A stretch of 50,775 bases of DNA from a virus, in IMG/VR virus record IMGVR_UViG_3300015158_000015, positions 1 to 50,775 of that record. One strand, 5' to 3'. The notes beneath the pieces were generated by a model. That model saw nothing but the letters and a program-made list of their open reading frames with translations, was not told the origin of the DNA and searched no databases. Of this stretch, positions 15,301 to 24,459 are shown piece by piece; the first letter of the stretch is position 1; every line of letters starts with the position of its first letter. The translations under genes were made by a program, and so were the position numbers.

Positions 15301-17583
15301 TTAGCTCCAGCCGCCGAGACCGGCGTAATCGGTGCCATTCGAAGGCCCGGTTACGCTGAAGCTGCCGTCTTTCTTGATCGCCGAGCCGATGTCGCCGATC
15401 GCCGTGCCCGACGATCCGCCGCTCGCGCCGTTGCCGAGCGTCTGGGCGAACAACTTGCCGTTCGCTGTTTGCGAGTTGGCATTGATGGTTCCGGCGTTTC
15501 CGAATCCCGTGTTCATTGCCGTACCCATCGTCGATGTCGTATCGGACAGGTTCTGACCCGACCCGCTTGCTATTTTTGCGAACTGATCGCCCGCCTTCAC
15601 GTTCATCGTGGCTTCGTTCGTGCCGAGAGAATAAGTCTGGTCCGAGAGCTTGGTGCCGAGCCCGGTTGCCACGCCCGTCGTTGCGGCTCCGGCGCCGCTC
15701 GCAATTCCAACGTCCTGTCCGCCGGTGCTGGTCGCGAGACTGGTGCGCGCCTGCGCCGCTCCGGTGAACAGCGACGCCGCCTGTTGGCCTTGCGCCGAAT
15801 TGATATCGATACCCTGCTTGGTCATCGCGGCCTGGATCGCCGCGAGGTACTGAGCGCGGTTTGTCTCGATATTGACCCCGGACTTTGCAAGGTCGGTCGC
15901 GACGGCCGCCATCTGCTGACCATGCGCGGAGTTGATATCGATGCCGTTTTTGGCGAACTGCTGAAGGATCGACGCGACCTGCTGGCCTTGCGCGCTGTTG
16001 ATGTCGATGCCGGTTTTCGCCAGTTGCGCCGCTATGGCTGCGTCGGCCTGCCCTTGCCCCGTCGCGATGTTGGCTGTTTGGGTTCCGCGATTACCCTCGA
16101 TGGCAGCGGTCTGTGTGCCCAGGTTTCCTTCGATCGCCGCCGCTTGGGTTCCGCGATTGCCCTCGATGCTCGCGGTTTGCGTTCCGCGATTACCCTCGAT
16201 GGCGGCGGTCTGCGTGCCCTGCGCGCTGGTGAGCCCGGTCTGGGTGTTGCTCAGTGCACCGAAGATGCCGGATTCGGTCGTGCCGCGATTGGAAGCGATC
16301 TGACCGACCTGCGTTCCCTCGTTCGCCTGCTGGCCGGCAATAGCGCCTTCGGCCGCGTTGCCCCGGCCAGCCATCGCACCAGCGGCTTCGAGCGAGCGCG
16401 CGCGATTATTCTCCAAAGCGGTGTTCGTGAAGTCGGATTCCGTCCTCTTGAGAAGCGCGGCCGCAGTACGCCCCGAGCCAGCCATACTTGACGTATCGAT
16501 GGTGTTGCGCGTCTGGCGGCGCGCCTCATCGAGCGCCGCCTGCTGCGCTCCGGTGAGATGCCCGCTATCTGCCACGGTCTGACGGAGGTACTCTTGCCCC
16601 GGCGCGTTTTGATCGACGATGCCGCCGTAGGTCTGCTGCGCCAGCTTCGAGCCTTGCTGGACCGATCCCGTTGCGGCTGTCGCGCCGCGATCCACAGCGC
16701 CGATCTGCTGCCCGGCGAGGCGGTTCGCGGTTGTCTTGCCTTCATGCGCAGCGCGATCGACCGCCGTGAGTGCCGCATTCGCGCCGGTATTGACCGCGCC
16801 AATGCCTGCATCGGCTCCGGTGTTGATGGCATCGCGCGCGCCGGACGCTCCGGTATTGACGGCAGAAAGACCCGCGTTCGCCCCGGTGTTGATGGCGCCA
16901 GTCGCGTTGCTCGCCCCGGTATCGATCGCGCTGCGGGCATCCGTTCCATACTGCTGCGCGGCAAGGCGTGATGCGCCCGCGGCGTCGGTGACCGCGCCCG
17001 TGGCACCCGTCGCGCCCTGTTGCGCGGCACCCAGCGCAGCACCTGCGCCTGTGTTGATCGCCGCTCCGGCCGTGCTGGCCCCCTGATCGGCGATGGCCCG
17101 CGATGCATCCGCGCCATTCTGAATGGCTGCGGTCTGGGCCTGGCCGCCCTGACCGGAGAGGCTGAGTGATTGGCTGGCGGCGGTCTGGATCGCGGTGAGG
17201 GCTTGCTGTTCGCCCTCGCTGATCGCCTGCCCGCCCGTGGCGCGCGCCTGCTGGACGGCGGCGGTCGCGTCGGAGGCTGCTTTCTGGATTGCAGCCAGCG
17301 CATTGGCTGCGCCCTCGCGCGCGGCCTGCTCGGCCTGCTGCGCCTGCGCGACGAGATCGGTACGCCCCTGCGCGGTGAACTGGAGGATCGACGCCTTCGC
17401 CTCGTCGGCCTTCTGCAGGTACTGCTGCTGCGCGGTTTGAAGCTGCTGCACCTGCAACTGCGCGCCCATGAGCTGCGCATTGCTGGCGGTCGCCGCGGCT
17501 GACTTGTTCGCGCTCGAGGAGATGACGGCGCCGCCGATCCCGGCGACGGCCGCTCCGCCGATGGCGACGGCTACGAAAGACAT
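15301..17583 (-). CDS. Repeat-rich internal virion protein, 760 residues
   Basis: Starts with a short hydrophobic Gly-zipper-like segment (VAVAIGGAAVAGIGGAVI), then almost entirely Ala/Gly/Gln/Thr repeats: about 12-residue units around AINTGANAG (residues about 180-280), five 11-residue units around GTQTAAIEGNR (about 455-510), and about 22-residue units around KxGIDINSAQGQQxA (about 525-610). Heptad-like spacing in the first 120 residues suggests a coiled coil. Probably a structural or ejected protein. The start overlaps the cupin-like gene by 13 bases. Confidence 0.65.
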   Translation of the reverse strand: MSFVAVAIGGAAVAGIGGAVISSSANKSAAATASNAQLMGAQLQVQQLQTAQQQYLQKADEAKASILQFTAQGRTDLVAQAQQAEQAAREGAANALAAIQKAASDATAAVQQARATGGQAISEGEQQALTAIQTAASQSLSLSGQGGQAQTAAIQNGADASRAIADQGASTAGAAINTGAGAALGAAQQGATGATGAVTDAAGASRLAAQQYGTDARSAIDTGASNATGAINTGANAGLSAVNTGASGARDAINTGADAGIGAVNTGANAALTAVDRAAHEGKTTANRLAGQQIGAVDRGATAATGSVQQGSKLAQQTYGGIVDQNAPGQEYLRQTVADSGHLTGAQQAALDEARRQTRNTIDTSSMAGSGRTAAALLKRTESDFTNTALENNRARSLEAAGAMAGRGNAAEGAIAGQQANEGTQVGQIASNRGTTESGIFGALSNTQTGLTSAQGTQTAAIEGNRGTQTASIEGNRGTQAAAIEGNLGTQTAAIEGNRGTQTANIATGQGQADAAIAAQLAKTGIDINSAQGQQVASILQQFAKNGIDINSAHGQQMAAVATDLAKSGVNIETNRAQYLAAIQAAMTKQGIDINSAQGQQAASLFTGAAQARTSLATSTGGQDVGIASGAGAATTGVATGLGTKLSDQTYSLGTNEATMNVKAGDQFAKIASGSGQNLSDTTSTMGTAMNTGFGNAGTINANSQTANGKLFAQTLGNGASGGSSGTAIGDIGSAIKKDGSFSVTGPSNGTDYAGLGGWS
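16076..16207 (-). repeat. Tandem 33-bp repeats coding GTQTAAIEGNR
   Basis: Four adjacent 33-bp units inside the 760-residue gene, each coding one 11-residue repeat with small changes (A/S, R/L), plus a degenerate fifth. The units stay in frame, so copy number can vary without breaking the protein. Confidence 0.75.
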
Positions 17584-18068
17584 TTGGCGGCCTCTTTGGT
17601 CTCGATGCTGCGCCGGAATGCGGCGTAATCTTCATCGGTGTCGACGACGAACAGGGCTTCGAGCTTTGCGATGTCGGTTTCGTCGGTGGCGAGGATCGTC
17701 GTCCACACCGTGTCCTCGTGCGCATAGGCGATGCGCTTGGTCCCGGCTGGCGAAACGACAGTGAACGGCGCCTTGACCCGCACGATCCCGTCTTCGGTCA
17801 GCACCGACATGTCGCCTTGGCTCATGATGTTGAGCTGCGGATACTTGTGCACCTTGCCGGTGAGCAGCGTGCCCTTCGGGATGAACAGTTCGCGCGCATA
17901 GACGCCGGGCGAGAAGTGATGTTTGAGCGGAAGGTCGAGCGCCGGAAGTTTACGCATCTCGGCCTCGATCGCGTTTACCTTGTCGCGTAGCGACAAGGAT
18001 TCGGCCGCGATGTCGACAAGCGCCGAGCCGATCCGATGTTCTGGCCCGACCGCGAGTTCGGCGGTCAT
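17571..18068 (-). CDS. Cupin-like virion-associated protein
   Basis: 165 residues from ATG 18068, chosen because it forms an ATGA overlap with the upstream stop. Residues about 48-130 read as a small beta-barrel of cupin type: ELFIPKGTLLTGKVHKYPQLNIMSQGDMSVL, then APFTVVSPAGTKRIAYAHEDTVWTTI. The usual metal-binding His/Glu set is only partly visible (H76, Y77, H117, E118), so enzymatic activity is doubtful. It sits among virion genes; similar cupin-like proteins occur in podovirus structural clusters. Confidence 0.6.
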   Translation of the reverse strand: MTAELAVGPEHRIGSALVDIAAESLSLRDKVNAIEAEMRKLPALDLPLKHHFSPGVYARELFIPKGTLLTGKVHKYPQLNIMSQGDMSVLTEDGIVRVKAPFTVVSPAGTKRIAYAHEDTVWTTILATDETDIAKLEALFVVDTDEDYAAFRRSIETKEAAKCLS

Positions 18069-18526
18069 TGCTGGAAGTTCTGCGCGCTCAGGCGTTGCGC
18101 GGGCTGCGGCGGCATCGCGCCGGGCGCGGGCGGCTGTCCGGGCGTAGGAGGCGCACCACCCGGTGCCCCGCCGCCGCTCTGCTTGGTCTGGATGATCTTG
18201 TCCCACAGGAAGCCGAGTTCGGGGACGAGCTTCTTGAGTACGGCGAGCGCCGCAACCGAAACGCCAGCCGCAAAGGCTTGGCTTTCCTGCGGCGTGAGTT
18301 GATGGCCACGCTGTATCAGCGTCGCCTGGATATGGTTGTTCGGATCGATGTGCTGCTGGAATTCCGCGGGCATCTGCGGCCCGGCCGGAGGCGCCCCACC
18401 AGGTGCGGGCGGCATTCCCGGCTGCGGGGGTGCGGCCGCGGCGGGCTGCGGAGCTCCCGGGCCCGGCATCGACGGACGTGCGCCGCCCCCCGCGCCATCG
18501 AGCGCGGGCTTGAGTTGATTCCACAT
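18065..18526 (-). CDS. Pro/Gly/Ala-rich structural protein
   Basis: 153 residues with low-complexity Pro/Gly/Ala ends (residues 10-55 and 115-150) around a helical core, PAEFQQHIDPNNHIQATLIQRGHQLTPQESQAF and AALAVLKKLVPELGFLWDKII. No family recognised. Overlaps the next gene by four bases. Confidence 0.5.
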   Translation of the reverse strand: MWNQLKPALDGAGGGARPSMPGPGAPQPAAAAPPQPGMPPAPGGAPPAGPQMPAEFQQHIDPNNHIQATLIQRGHQLTPQESQAFAAGVSVAALAVLKKLVPELGFLWDKIIQTKQSGGGAPGGAPPTPGQPPAPGAMPPQPAQRLSAQNFQQ

Positions 18527-18542
18527 GGTTGTGTTCCTTGTT

Positions 18543-19493
18543 CTACCAATCGGCCGGCAGCGCGGACCAGGTCACAATGCCGAAGCCGTCGACGCCCGAT
18601 GACCAATCATTGCCGGTCGGCGTCACCAGATCGCCAGGCTGATTGCCGCCCTTGAGTTCGATCGTGTCGAAACCCTGGATGCCGGGGCGCTTGCGCGTGA
18701 AGGGAACGATCGTCGGCCATCCGAAACGATGCGAGCGATGGTCACTGATCTCGTCGAGCAACGCCAGCGTGCGCCGTGTAAAGTCGTCTTCGGTCGTGCC
18801 CGCAAAGTCGACCCATGCGGCGTCGCTCGTCGATGTGTGGCGCAGGATGCCGTAATCGGCATCGCTCCCGCTCCAGTCGAGCTTTTCGTATGCGATTGAG
18901 CCGGCCGGACTTCCCTGCGGGATGCGCGCCCAGGTCTTGCGCACCTCGATCCGGTGCAGCTTTTCCAGTCGCTCGTAATACAGCGCTTCCGGGTCGTCCT
19001 GATAACGCGGATCGATCTGCCACACGAGCTTGGGGTTGCAATAGGACGCCGCGCCCACGGCGTTGGTGTAGCCGTAATGGACGAATTGCGCGAGCGTCGT
19101 GCCGGGGCCGATCGGCAGGGCGTTTTCATAATGCGGGTTGCGATGCTCGAAGTGAGCATAGTCGCCGTTGCTGTTCGTCGCGCGGGTGCCGTTGCGCAGG
19201 AACGCGTCGCAAAAGAACGCGTTCATCAAGAACCACGCCTCTCCTTCCGGCACCGTCGCGTAAAACGGGGGATGGAGATAAACCATCGCGCGCGGGTCGA
19301 GGAGCGCCGCCCTGTTGGCGTAGTAGGCCTTGCGTGCTTTCGCCGTAGCGGCCGTCGATGCTGCCGCAGCAAGGGTGTCGGTCACCGCCGAGTGCAGGTC
19401 CTTTGCCCAATCGATAAGCTGGACGAGGTCGCGCGTGTCGTCACCGGTTCGCTTCGGCGGGGGGAGGATGAGATCGTTGAATTTCTTTGCCAT
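18543..19493 (-). CDS. Virion-cluster hypothetical protein, 316 residues
   Basis: No family recognised. It has an N-terminal helical part (residues 15-60), then a mixed region rich in aromatic residues (VYLHPPFYATVPEGEAWFLMNAFF). The last third ends GDLVTPTGNDWSSGVDGFGIVTWSALPADW, which resembles the beta-rich ends of tail proteins. It ends next to the small Pro-rich gene and begins next to the gp10-like gene, so a tail or head-completion role is likely by position. Confidence 0.5.
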   Translation of the reverse strand: MAKKFNDLILPPPKRTGDDTRDLVQLIDWAKDLHSAVTDTLAAAASTAATAKARKAYYANRAALLDPRAMVYLHPPFYATVPEGEAWFLMNAFFCDAFLRNGTRATNSNGDYAHFEHRNPHYENALPIGPGTTLAQFVHYGYTNAVGAASYCNPKLVWQIDPRYQDDPEALYYERLEKLHRIEVRKTWARIPQGSPAGSIAYEKLDWSGSDADYGILRHTSTSDAAWVDFAGTTEDDFTRRTLALLDEISDHRSHRFGWPTIVPFTRKRPGIQGFDTIELKGGNQPGDLVTPTGNDWSSGVDGFGIVTWSALPADW

Positions 19494-20900
19494 TTAGTGA
19501 CCGAGCGGCATTGCCTTCACGTCGGCCCCGATCAGGTCGATTGGCGTGTCGTCGGTGCAGCCAATCTCGAACGCGAACGTCGATCCCGAACCGAAGTTGC
19601 CGAACTCGATGGCCTGAAGCCGCTCGCCGGCGGCACCAAGGCTCCGTCCGATCCAGTTGCCGAACGGGCGCCCGTCGCGGCTACAGCGCACCCGCACGGT
19701 TGCGGCTGCGCTTGACGTTCCCCGCCCGCGGACCATGCGCAGGCGGAAGTTATTCAGGACCGCGCCCGCGCCTTGCGACAGATGCGCGGTACGCACCAGC
19801 CAGCGCTGCGTCTCGCCGCCATTGCGATAGACGGTGGCATCAAGCTCGTAGAGCTTGCCCTGTCCGCCGATGAAAACCCGATCCCAAAGGGTGTGATGCG
19901 ACCAGCCGGGCCAACGCGCCGGTGCCCCGACGTTGCGATCCCATCCATAGAGCGAGAAGAACCGCTTCTTGAGATATTCGCAGCCGATCGTCACGCCCTT
20001 GCTGCCGTAGACGTTGGTGGCATTCGGCGCCTGGATGATGATGAAGCTGCGCCCGGCAATGTCGATGGCTTTGCTCATCCATGCGTCCGACCAGTCGTCG
20101 ATCGCGCTGAACAACTGCTGCACGTCGTCGGACATCGGCTCCTGCACCTGGCCGGCAAAGCGCACGAATTTATTGCGGTTGTTGATCGCCCACACGAAGT
20201 TGTCCGCATAGGTGATGGCCGAGGGGACCTTCACGCCGCCTGCCCCGATCTCCCAGCGGCGCGCGAAGGGTGCGGTGCCGCCGGAGCGCTCGAACTGTTC
20301 GACCGATTCCGGTCCGCCGAGCATCAGTCCGAGCGAGGGCGTCACCAGCAGCGAATTGATGTTGTCGGGGTTGCCGTCGGCCGCGAAGGTATCGAGCGGG
20401 TCCCATATCTCCGGCTGACCGGGAGGCGAGTGAAAGAACCGCCCGCTGTCGTTTTCGACCGCGATGGTGAAGTTGTCGAGCCAGCCGATCAGGGCGCTGA
20501 GCGGTGCGGCGCTGCTCAACAATTCCGTCTGCGCATGGCGCAGGCGCACGATCGGTCCGCCGGCGGCCATCAGAAGATCGCGATCGGTCTTTGCGAAGCT
20601 GACGCGCCGCCCTCCTGCGACTTGCACGCTGGTGACGTCGGTCGCGTTATAGGCGCGGTCGATCCGGAACACCTGCCCTTTGTCCGTGGCAGCGATCAAG
20701 TCGCCGTCGTAATCGTGCAGGTAGATGCGCGAATTGGTGCCGAAGTCCTTGCGTTCAATCAACCCGGGAAAACGACTGTGCCCGCCAAGATCGTTGAGGA
20801 AGCCGTTCTCGATCGCGGTCTGAAACCCGACAACCGCATCCGCATTGAGATTGGCGTAGAGCGGCTTGTCGAGCGGGAGCGGGAGCCACTTGTCTGCCAT
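19494..20900 (-). CDS. P22 gp10-like packaged-DNA stabilisation protein
   Basis: 468 residues from ATG 20900, the first ATG after the tailspike stop. The pattern agrees with the P22 gp10 family (about 470 residues): a FPGLIER-type N-terminal motif, a beta-propeller-like alternation (DGDLIAATDKGQVFRID), RWEIGAGGVKVPSAITYADNFVWAI, and a C-terminal end with VRCSRDGRPFGNWIGRSLGAAGERLQ-type sequence and LIGADVKAM. In P22 it closes the portal channel and binds the tail needle. Assignment is from pattern and length. Confidence 0.7.
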   Translation of the reverse strand: MADKWLPLPLDKPLYANLNADAVVGFQTAIENGFLNDLGGHSRFPGLIERKDFGTNSRIYLHDYDGDLIAATDKGQVFRIDRAYNATDVTSVQVAGGRRVSFAKTDRDLLMAAGGPIVRLRHAQTELLSSAAPLSALIGWLDNFTIAVENDSGRFFHSPPGQPEIWDPLDTFAADGNPDNINSLLVTPSLGLMLGGPESVEQFERSGGTAPFARRWEIGAGGVKVPSAITYADNFVWAINNRNKFVRFAGQVQEPMSDDVQQLFSAIDDWSDAWMSKAIDIAGRSFIIIQAPNATNVYGSKGVTIGCEYLKKRFFSLYGWDRNVGAPARWPGWSHHTLWDRVFIGGQGKLYELDATVYRNGGETQRWLVRTAHLSQGAGAVLNNFRLRMVRGRGTSSAAATVRVRCSRDGRPFGNWIGRSLGAAGERLQAIEFGNFGSGSTFAFEIGCTDDTPIDLIGADVKAMPLGH

Positions 20901-20905
20901 CGGTT

Positions 20906-23008
20906 TTAGGCCCGAACGCTGGAGCTGGAGACGACTTCGACATCGACGGTCCACTCCAGCGTCTGTGCGACCTTGCCGCGCACACGCAGTTCGATCTGCG
21001 CGCCGTTCGCATAGAAGCTCGAACTATAGTAGTTGGCCTCGGTGTTCTCGAACGTACCCAGCGCCCACCCGGTGGTTTGCAGCCCAATGACGCAGATTGC
21101 CGTACCCCCAAGGCCATCGGTTAGGGTTTCGCCATCGATGAAGATGCCCGCGGTGTTGGTCAGAAATAGACTTCCGGTCGCGCCGGCATCGGTTTGCGAT
21201 GCGAGGTAGCCGGTCGCGCCGCTCGTGGCGCCGGTGACGACCTGTCCAACCGTGAAGTTCACGGTCTGACCGCTAAAGACGAGCGTCTGCTGGCTCAAGA
21301 TCACCGCGAGTTGGTCCACGATGGCGCCGTTCACGGTCGCCGAACCGCTGATGCCGTCAGTGATGAGTTCGCCGTCGACGAATGTCCCGACTACATCGTA
21401 GACGCTCAATGTGCCGGTGGCGCCGCCATCGGCGTCGGTGACGAGGCGCGCGCTCGCTCCAGAGGTGCCCCCGGTGAGAACCTGGCCGACGGTAAAGTTG
21501 CCGGTTTGAAGTTCGTAGGCGAGAAACGACCCCCGCCGCTTGGCCGAGATGCTTTGGTGGGTGAAGTAGTAACCGCCCCCGTTGATCTGACGTCCGAGGG
21601 TCTTTGCGACCAGCCGCACATGCTCACCCGGCGCGAGCGTGATCGCCCACGCCTTGATGTACTCGCCATCGGTCGTGTTGATGGAGGCAGCGTTGCGATT
21701 GCCGGTGCGGGCGCGACGCCATGCCGTGACATCCCCCGCGATGGTGACGCTGTTCTCGCTGCAGTCCTCGACGTGGACATTGTGCGCCGGCGCCGTGATT
21801 GTCACCGCAACGCTCGCGAGTGCCATCTGGCGGAAGGCAACAAGGTCGAGCCTGTCGTTGAGCGCCACCGTACCGCCACTCATGGAGCCGCCGATCAGTT
21901 CCAGGCCGATGACGGTATTGAGCGTCGTTGCCGGCGAAATATCCGCAACGGTCAGGTTGTTGGTGTTGTCGTTCCAGTGGCAGTGCAGGAAGGTCGAGCG
22001 GCGCGCACCGCGCACCCACACCGCCTTGCCAGTGTTGGTCTCGAAGCCGACCCCATGAAATTGATTATGCTCATTCGGTTGGTCGACGTATTTGAGGTCG
22101 ATGCCGGCAGTCCCGCAAAGCTCGACCTTGCCGCCGCGCCAAGCATTGAAGTGTAGCGCGCCGCCTGCCCCCGACGCGGCATCGCCGTATGCGGCATATC
22201 CGGTGGAGCAATTCGAGATGTAGAGATCGGTCCATGCCGATTTCCCGCCGCCCTTGCGCTGAATGCCGATCTCGAACCGCTTGATCTCCACGTCGGCAAG
22301 GACGATCTCGTCGATGTTCGCCGCGTAGAGCCCGATTGAGGTTGCGACCAGCGTCGCGCCATCGAGCGTGAGGCGCGAGAGGCCGGCGCGCGCACCGGCC
22401 GGGGTGAGCACGTTGCCCGCAAAGATGGATTGCAGCGTGGTCGCCCCGCGCCCCTGCCCGCGCAGCACCACGCCGAGCGGGATGGTCGCATGGGTGATGG
22501 AGAATGTGCCGCCCGGAAGCTCGACGAAACCGCCGCCGGCAGCCGCAGCGACGCCCATCGCAGTGGTCAGCGTCGCGGTGTTGGTCGAGGAGGAAGCGCC
22601 CGGGGCGCCGGTGCCAAGAAACTCGCCGAAGTCGCGCACGTCGACACGGCGCGCGAGGTGATCGTCAAGCGCAACGGCTTGGCTACCGCCGGTGACGATG
22701 ATGAGCGCCTCCGAGGCATCTGCGTCGTCCAGAGTCGTAATCGGCACGCGGATCACGCCGGTGCGGTCGACGCTGTTGATCGCCAGCTCGTAGGTGACGC
22801 CCACATAGAGCGGCACCGCGAACTTGCCGTAGGAAACCGAGCCGACCGTGTTCGTAAGGAGCGTCTGCGGATTGGCCGCGGCAACCGAAAGAGCCTCATT
22901 AGTGAATATGCTGGCGAGCGTGGTGGTGCCCGCCAGATACACCGCTACCGTATCTGCGCCGTAGCCGGCGCGCCAGGTATCGAACTCGGCTATCCTGATC
23001 GCGCTCAT
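20906..23008 (-). CDS. Tailspike-like protein with beta-helix, 700 residues
   Basis: The N-terminal about 110 residues form a small head-binding-like domain (RIAEFDTWRAGYGADTVAVYLAGT). Residues about 125-420 show the right-handed beta-helix pattern of tailspikes: VDVRDFGEFLGTG, GGGFVELPGGTFSITHATIPLGVVLRGQG, ADVEIKRFEIGIQ, and FHGVGFETNTGKAVWVRGARR. Residues about 500-625 contain two copies of a roughly 60-residue module starting FTVGQVxTGxTSGA. It should recognise and perhaps cut surface polysaccharide; no catalytic pair can be fixed here. Start overlaps the previous stop (TAATG). Confidence 0.75.
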   Translation of the reverse strand: MSAIRIAEFDTWRAGYGADTVAVYLAGTTTLASIFTNEALSVAAANPQTLLTNTVGSVSYGKFAVPLYVGVTYELAINSVDRTGVIRVPITTLDDADASEALIIVTGGSQAVALDDHLARRVDVRDFGEFLGTGAPGASSSTNTATLTTAMGVAAAAGGGFVELPGGTFSITHATIPLGVVLRGQGRGATTLQSIFAGNVLTPAGARAGLSRLTLDGATLVATSIGLYAANIDEIVLADVEIKRFEIGIQRKGGGKSAWTDLYISNCSTGYAAYGDAASGAGGALHFNAWRGGKVELCGTAGIDLKYVDQPNEHNQFHGVGFETNTGKAVWVRGARRSTFLHCHWNDNTNNLTVADISPATTLNTVIGLELIGGSMSGGTVALNDRLDLVAFRQMALASVAVTITAPAHNVHVEDCSENSVTIAGDVTAWRRARTGNRNAASINTTDGEYIKAWAITLAPGEHVRLVAKTLGRQINGGGYYFTHQSISAKRRGSFLAYELQTGNFTVGQVLTGGTSGASARLVTDADGGATGTLSVYDVVGTFVDGELITDGISGSATVNGAIVDQLAVILSQQTLVFSGQTVNFTVGQVVTGATSGATGYLASQTDAGATGSLFLTNTAGIFIDGETLTDGLGGTAICVIGLQTTGWALGTFENTEANYYSSSFYANGAQIELRVRGKVAQTLEWTVDVEVVSSSSVRA

Positions 23009-24459
23009 TACCGCACCCTGCGCGCGCGCAGAAACGCGCCGTTAGCTGTAAGCGTCGAGGTTGTGAAGCTGGTTTGCACCACGAGATAGTAGATCGTGGG
23101 TACGGCGATCGAGACGCGCCGGTTCGGCATACTGATCACGGTGGCCGGTCCTGTGGCGCCGGCGGCGCTCGGGGCTCCGCCGCCAAAATTCCCGGTCGAA
23201 AAATCGCACGTGGTGAGGGTCGTGCTGATCGAGACATACTGAGTCATCACCACGGTGCTGGCGGCTGCTAAAATGTAACTCCCGCCGTCGATGTCCCAAT
23301 CGCCCGCGGTGAGCTGCACGGCGGCCAGGTCTTTCGCTACGGCGGTCGTGAGCGGGATAACCTGCGTTCCCGTGTGCGTGCCGCTCTGCGAACCGCTGGT
23401 GTTGACGGCGGTGTTGGCGAGCGCGTTCGCAATCGAGGTCGCGACCTTGAACGTGCCGCCAAGATTGGTGTCCGCGCAGGTGTAATAGACGGTGCTCGCC
23501 GTCAGTCCGGTCGGCAACGCGCCCGTGGTCGTAAACAGGACGGCGCAGACCCCGACAATCCCGTGATTGGCAAAGCTGACCACGGCGGGTGAGGCGATGG
23601 TGACGGTGACGGTTGCGTTCCCGGGGTTGGGGGAGGTTGAGGCAATCAGTTCGCCGATGTTGCCCGCCGTCGCCGCGTCGTTTGAATTGGTGCCGGGGAA
23701 CTGTCCGCGGCTGACAGTGATGCCGTTTATCTTCAGGCTGTTGCCCGCGCCCGCCGAGTCGAAGGTCTTGTTCGTGAGCGTATTCGTCGAATCGGCGGTC
23801 AGCACGCTTCCTGAGTTGGCCGGGAACGTGTAGGTGCGACCGTCGGTGCCGGCGAGCGCGATGCCGTTGTTCACGACCAGCGTCTTGCCGTTGGCAAGCG
23901 TGATGGTCCCGGTGGTTGTCGAGATCGTCAGCCCGTTGATCGAGATCGCGGTCGCGACGCCGAGGACCGGCGTAATGAGAACCGGCGTGTTGTCGAGGAC
24001 AATATGCCCCGTGCCGGTCGTGCCGTTGGTGAAATCACTCGCCGCTTTTGCTGCAAGCGTCGTTACGCCGGTGGGACTGATCGTGATGTCGCCAGACATC
24101 GTGCGCCACACGGGCGCAGTGCCTGAATTGATCGGGATTTGCCCTGCCGTGCCTCCCGCGAGAGTGACGCCGGTGACAAAGACAGTCCCAATGACGCCGG
24201 TATCGTGCGATGCGACGTTGCGCCCGGAAACGGTCGCGACCACCGGCCCATTGATGTAGACCGGTGCGCTGAATTTGCCCTCACCGTCGAGGGTCTGCGG
24301 ATTGGCGAGCGTCGTCGATCCGGTCGCGGTGGAATAAAGCGTTGCCGCAGTCGTGGTCTTTGCGCCGGTGCCATCGACGGTCCAGAAGGTAACACGCGCG
24401 CCAATGTAGATCGGATTGGCGAGCGAGAAGTCCTGAACCGAAACCCGCGCTTCTGTCAT
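23008..24459 (-). CDS. Tail fibre-like protein, 483 residues
   Basis: Start taken at ATG 24459, which makes an ATGA overlap with the adaptor gene; a further ATG lies four codons upstream. Thr/Gly/Ala-rich and beta-dominated throughout (TVDGTGAKTTTAATLYSTATG; TLDGEGKFSAPVYI), with fibre-type stretches such as SDFTNGTTGTGHIVLDN and SVLTADSTNTLTNKTFDSAG. Such stretches recur in trimeric phage fibres. It probably forms part of the receptor-binding apparatus with the neighbouring spike. Confidence 0.65.
   Translation of the reverse strand: MTEARVSVQDFSLANPIYIGARVTFWTVDGTGAKTTTAATLYSTATGSTTLANPQTLDGEGKFSAPVYINGPVVATVSGRNVASHDTGVIGTVFVTGVTLAGGTAGQIPINSGTAPVWRTMSGDITISPTGVTTLAAKAASDFTNGTTGTGHIVLDNTPVLITPVLGVATAISINGLTISTTTGTITLANGKTLVVNNGIALAGTDGRTYTFPANSGSVLTADSTNTLTNKTFDSAGAGNSLKINGITVSRGQFPGTNSNDAATAGNIGELIASTSPNPGNATVTVTIASPAVVSFANHGIVGVCAVLFTTTGALPTGLTASTVYYTCADTNLGGTFKVATSIANALANTAVNTSGSQSGTHTGTQVIPLTTAVAKDLAAVQLTAGDWDIDGGSYILAAASTVVMTQYVSISTTLTTCDFSTGNFGGGAPSAAGATGPATVISMPNRRVSIAVPTIYYLVVQTSFTTSTLTANGAFLRARRVR

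Noticed and set aside
16251-17480. A 409-codon leftward frame inside the 760-residue gene
   Set aside because: Arg/Ser-rich translation of the repeat gene in a shifted frame; the long frame follows from the repeats.
18088-18309. A small leftward frame between the Pro-rich gene and the cupin-like gene
   Set aside because: It lies fully inside the Pro-rich gene in another frame and has no start signal.
17571-18524. Reading the cupin-like protein from 18524
   Set aside because: The added N-terminus is an Arg/Ala-rich shadow of the Pro-rich gene; ATG 18068 has a proper ATGA overlap.
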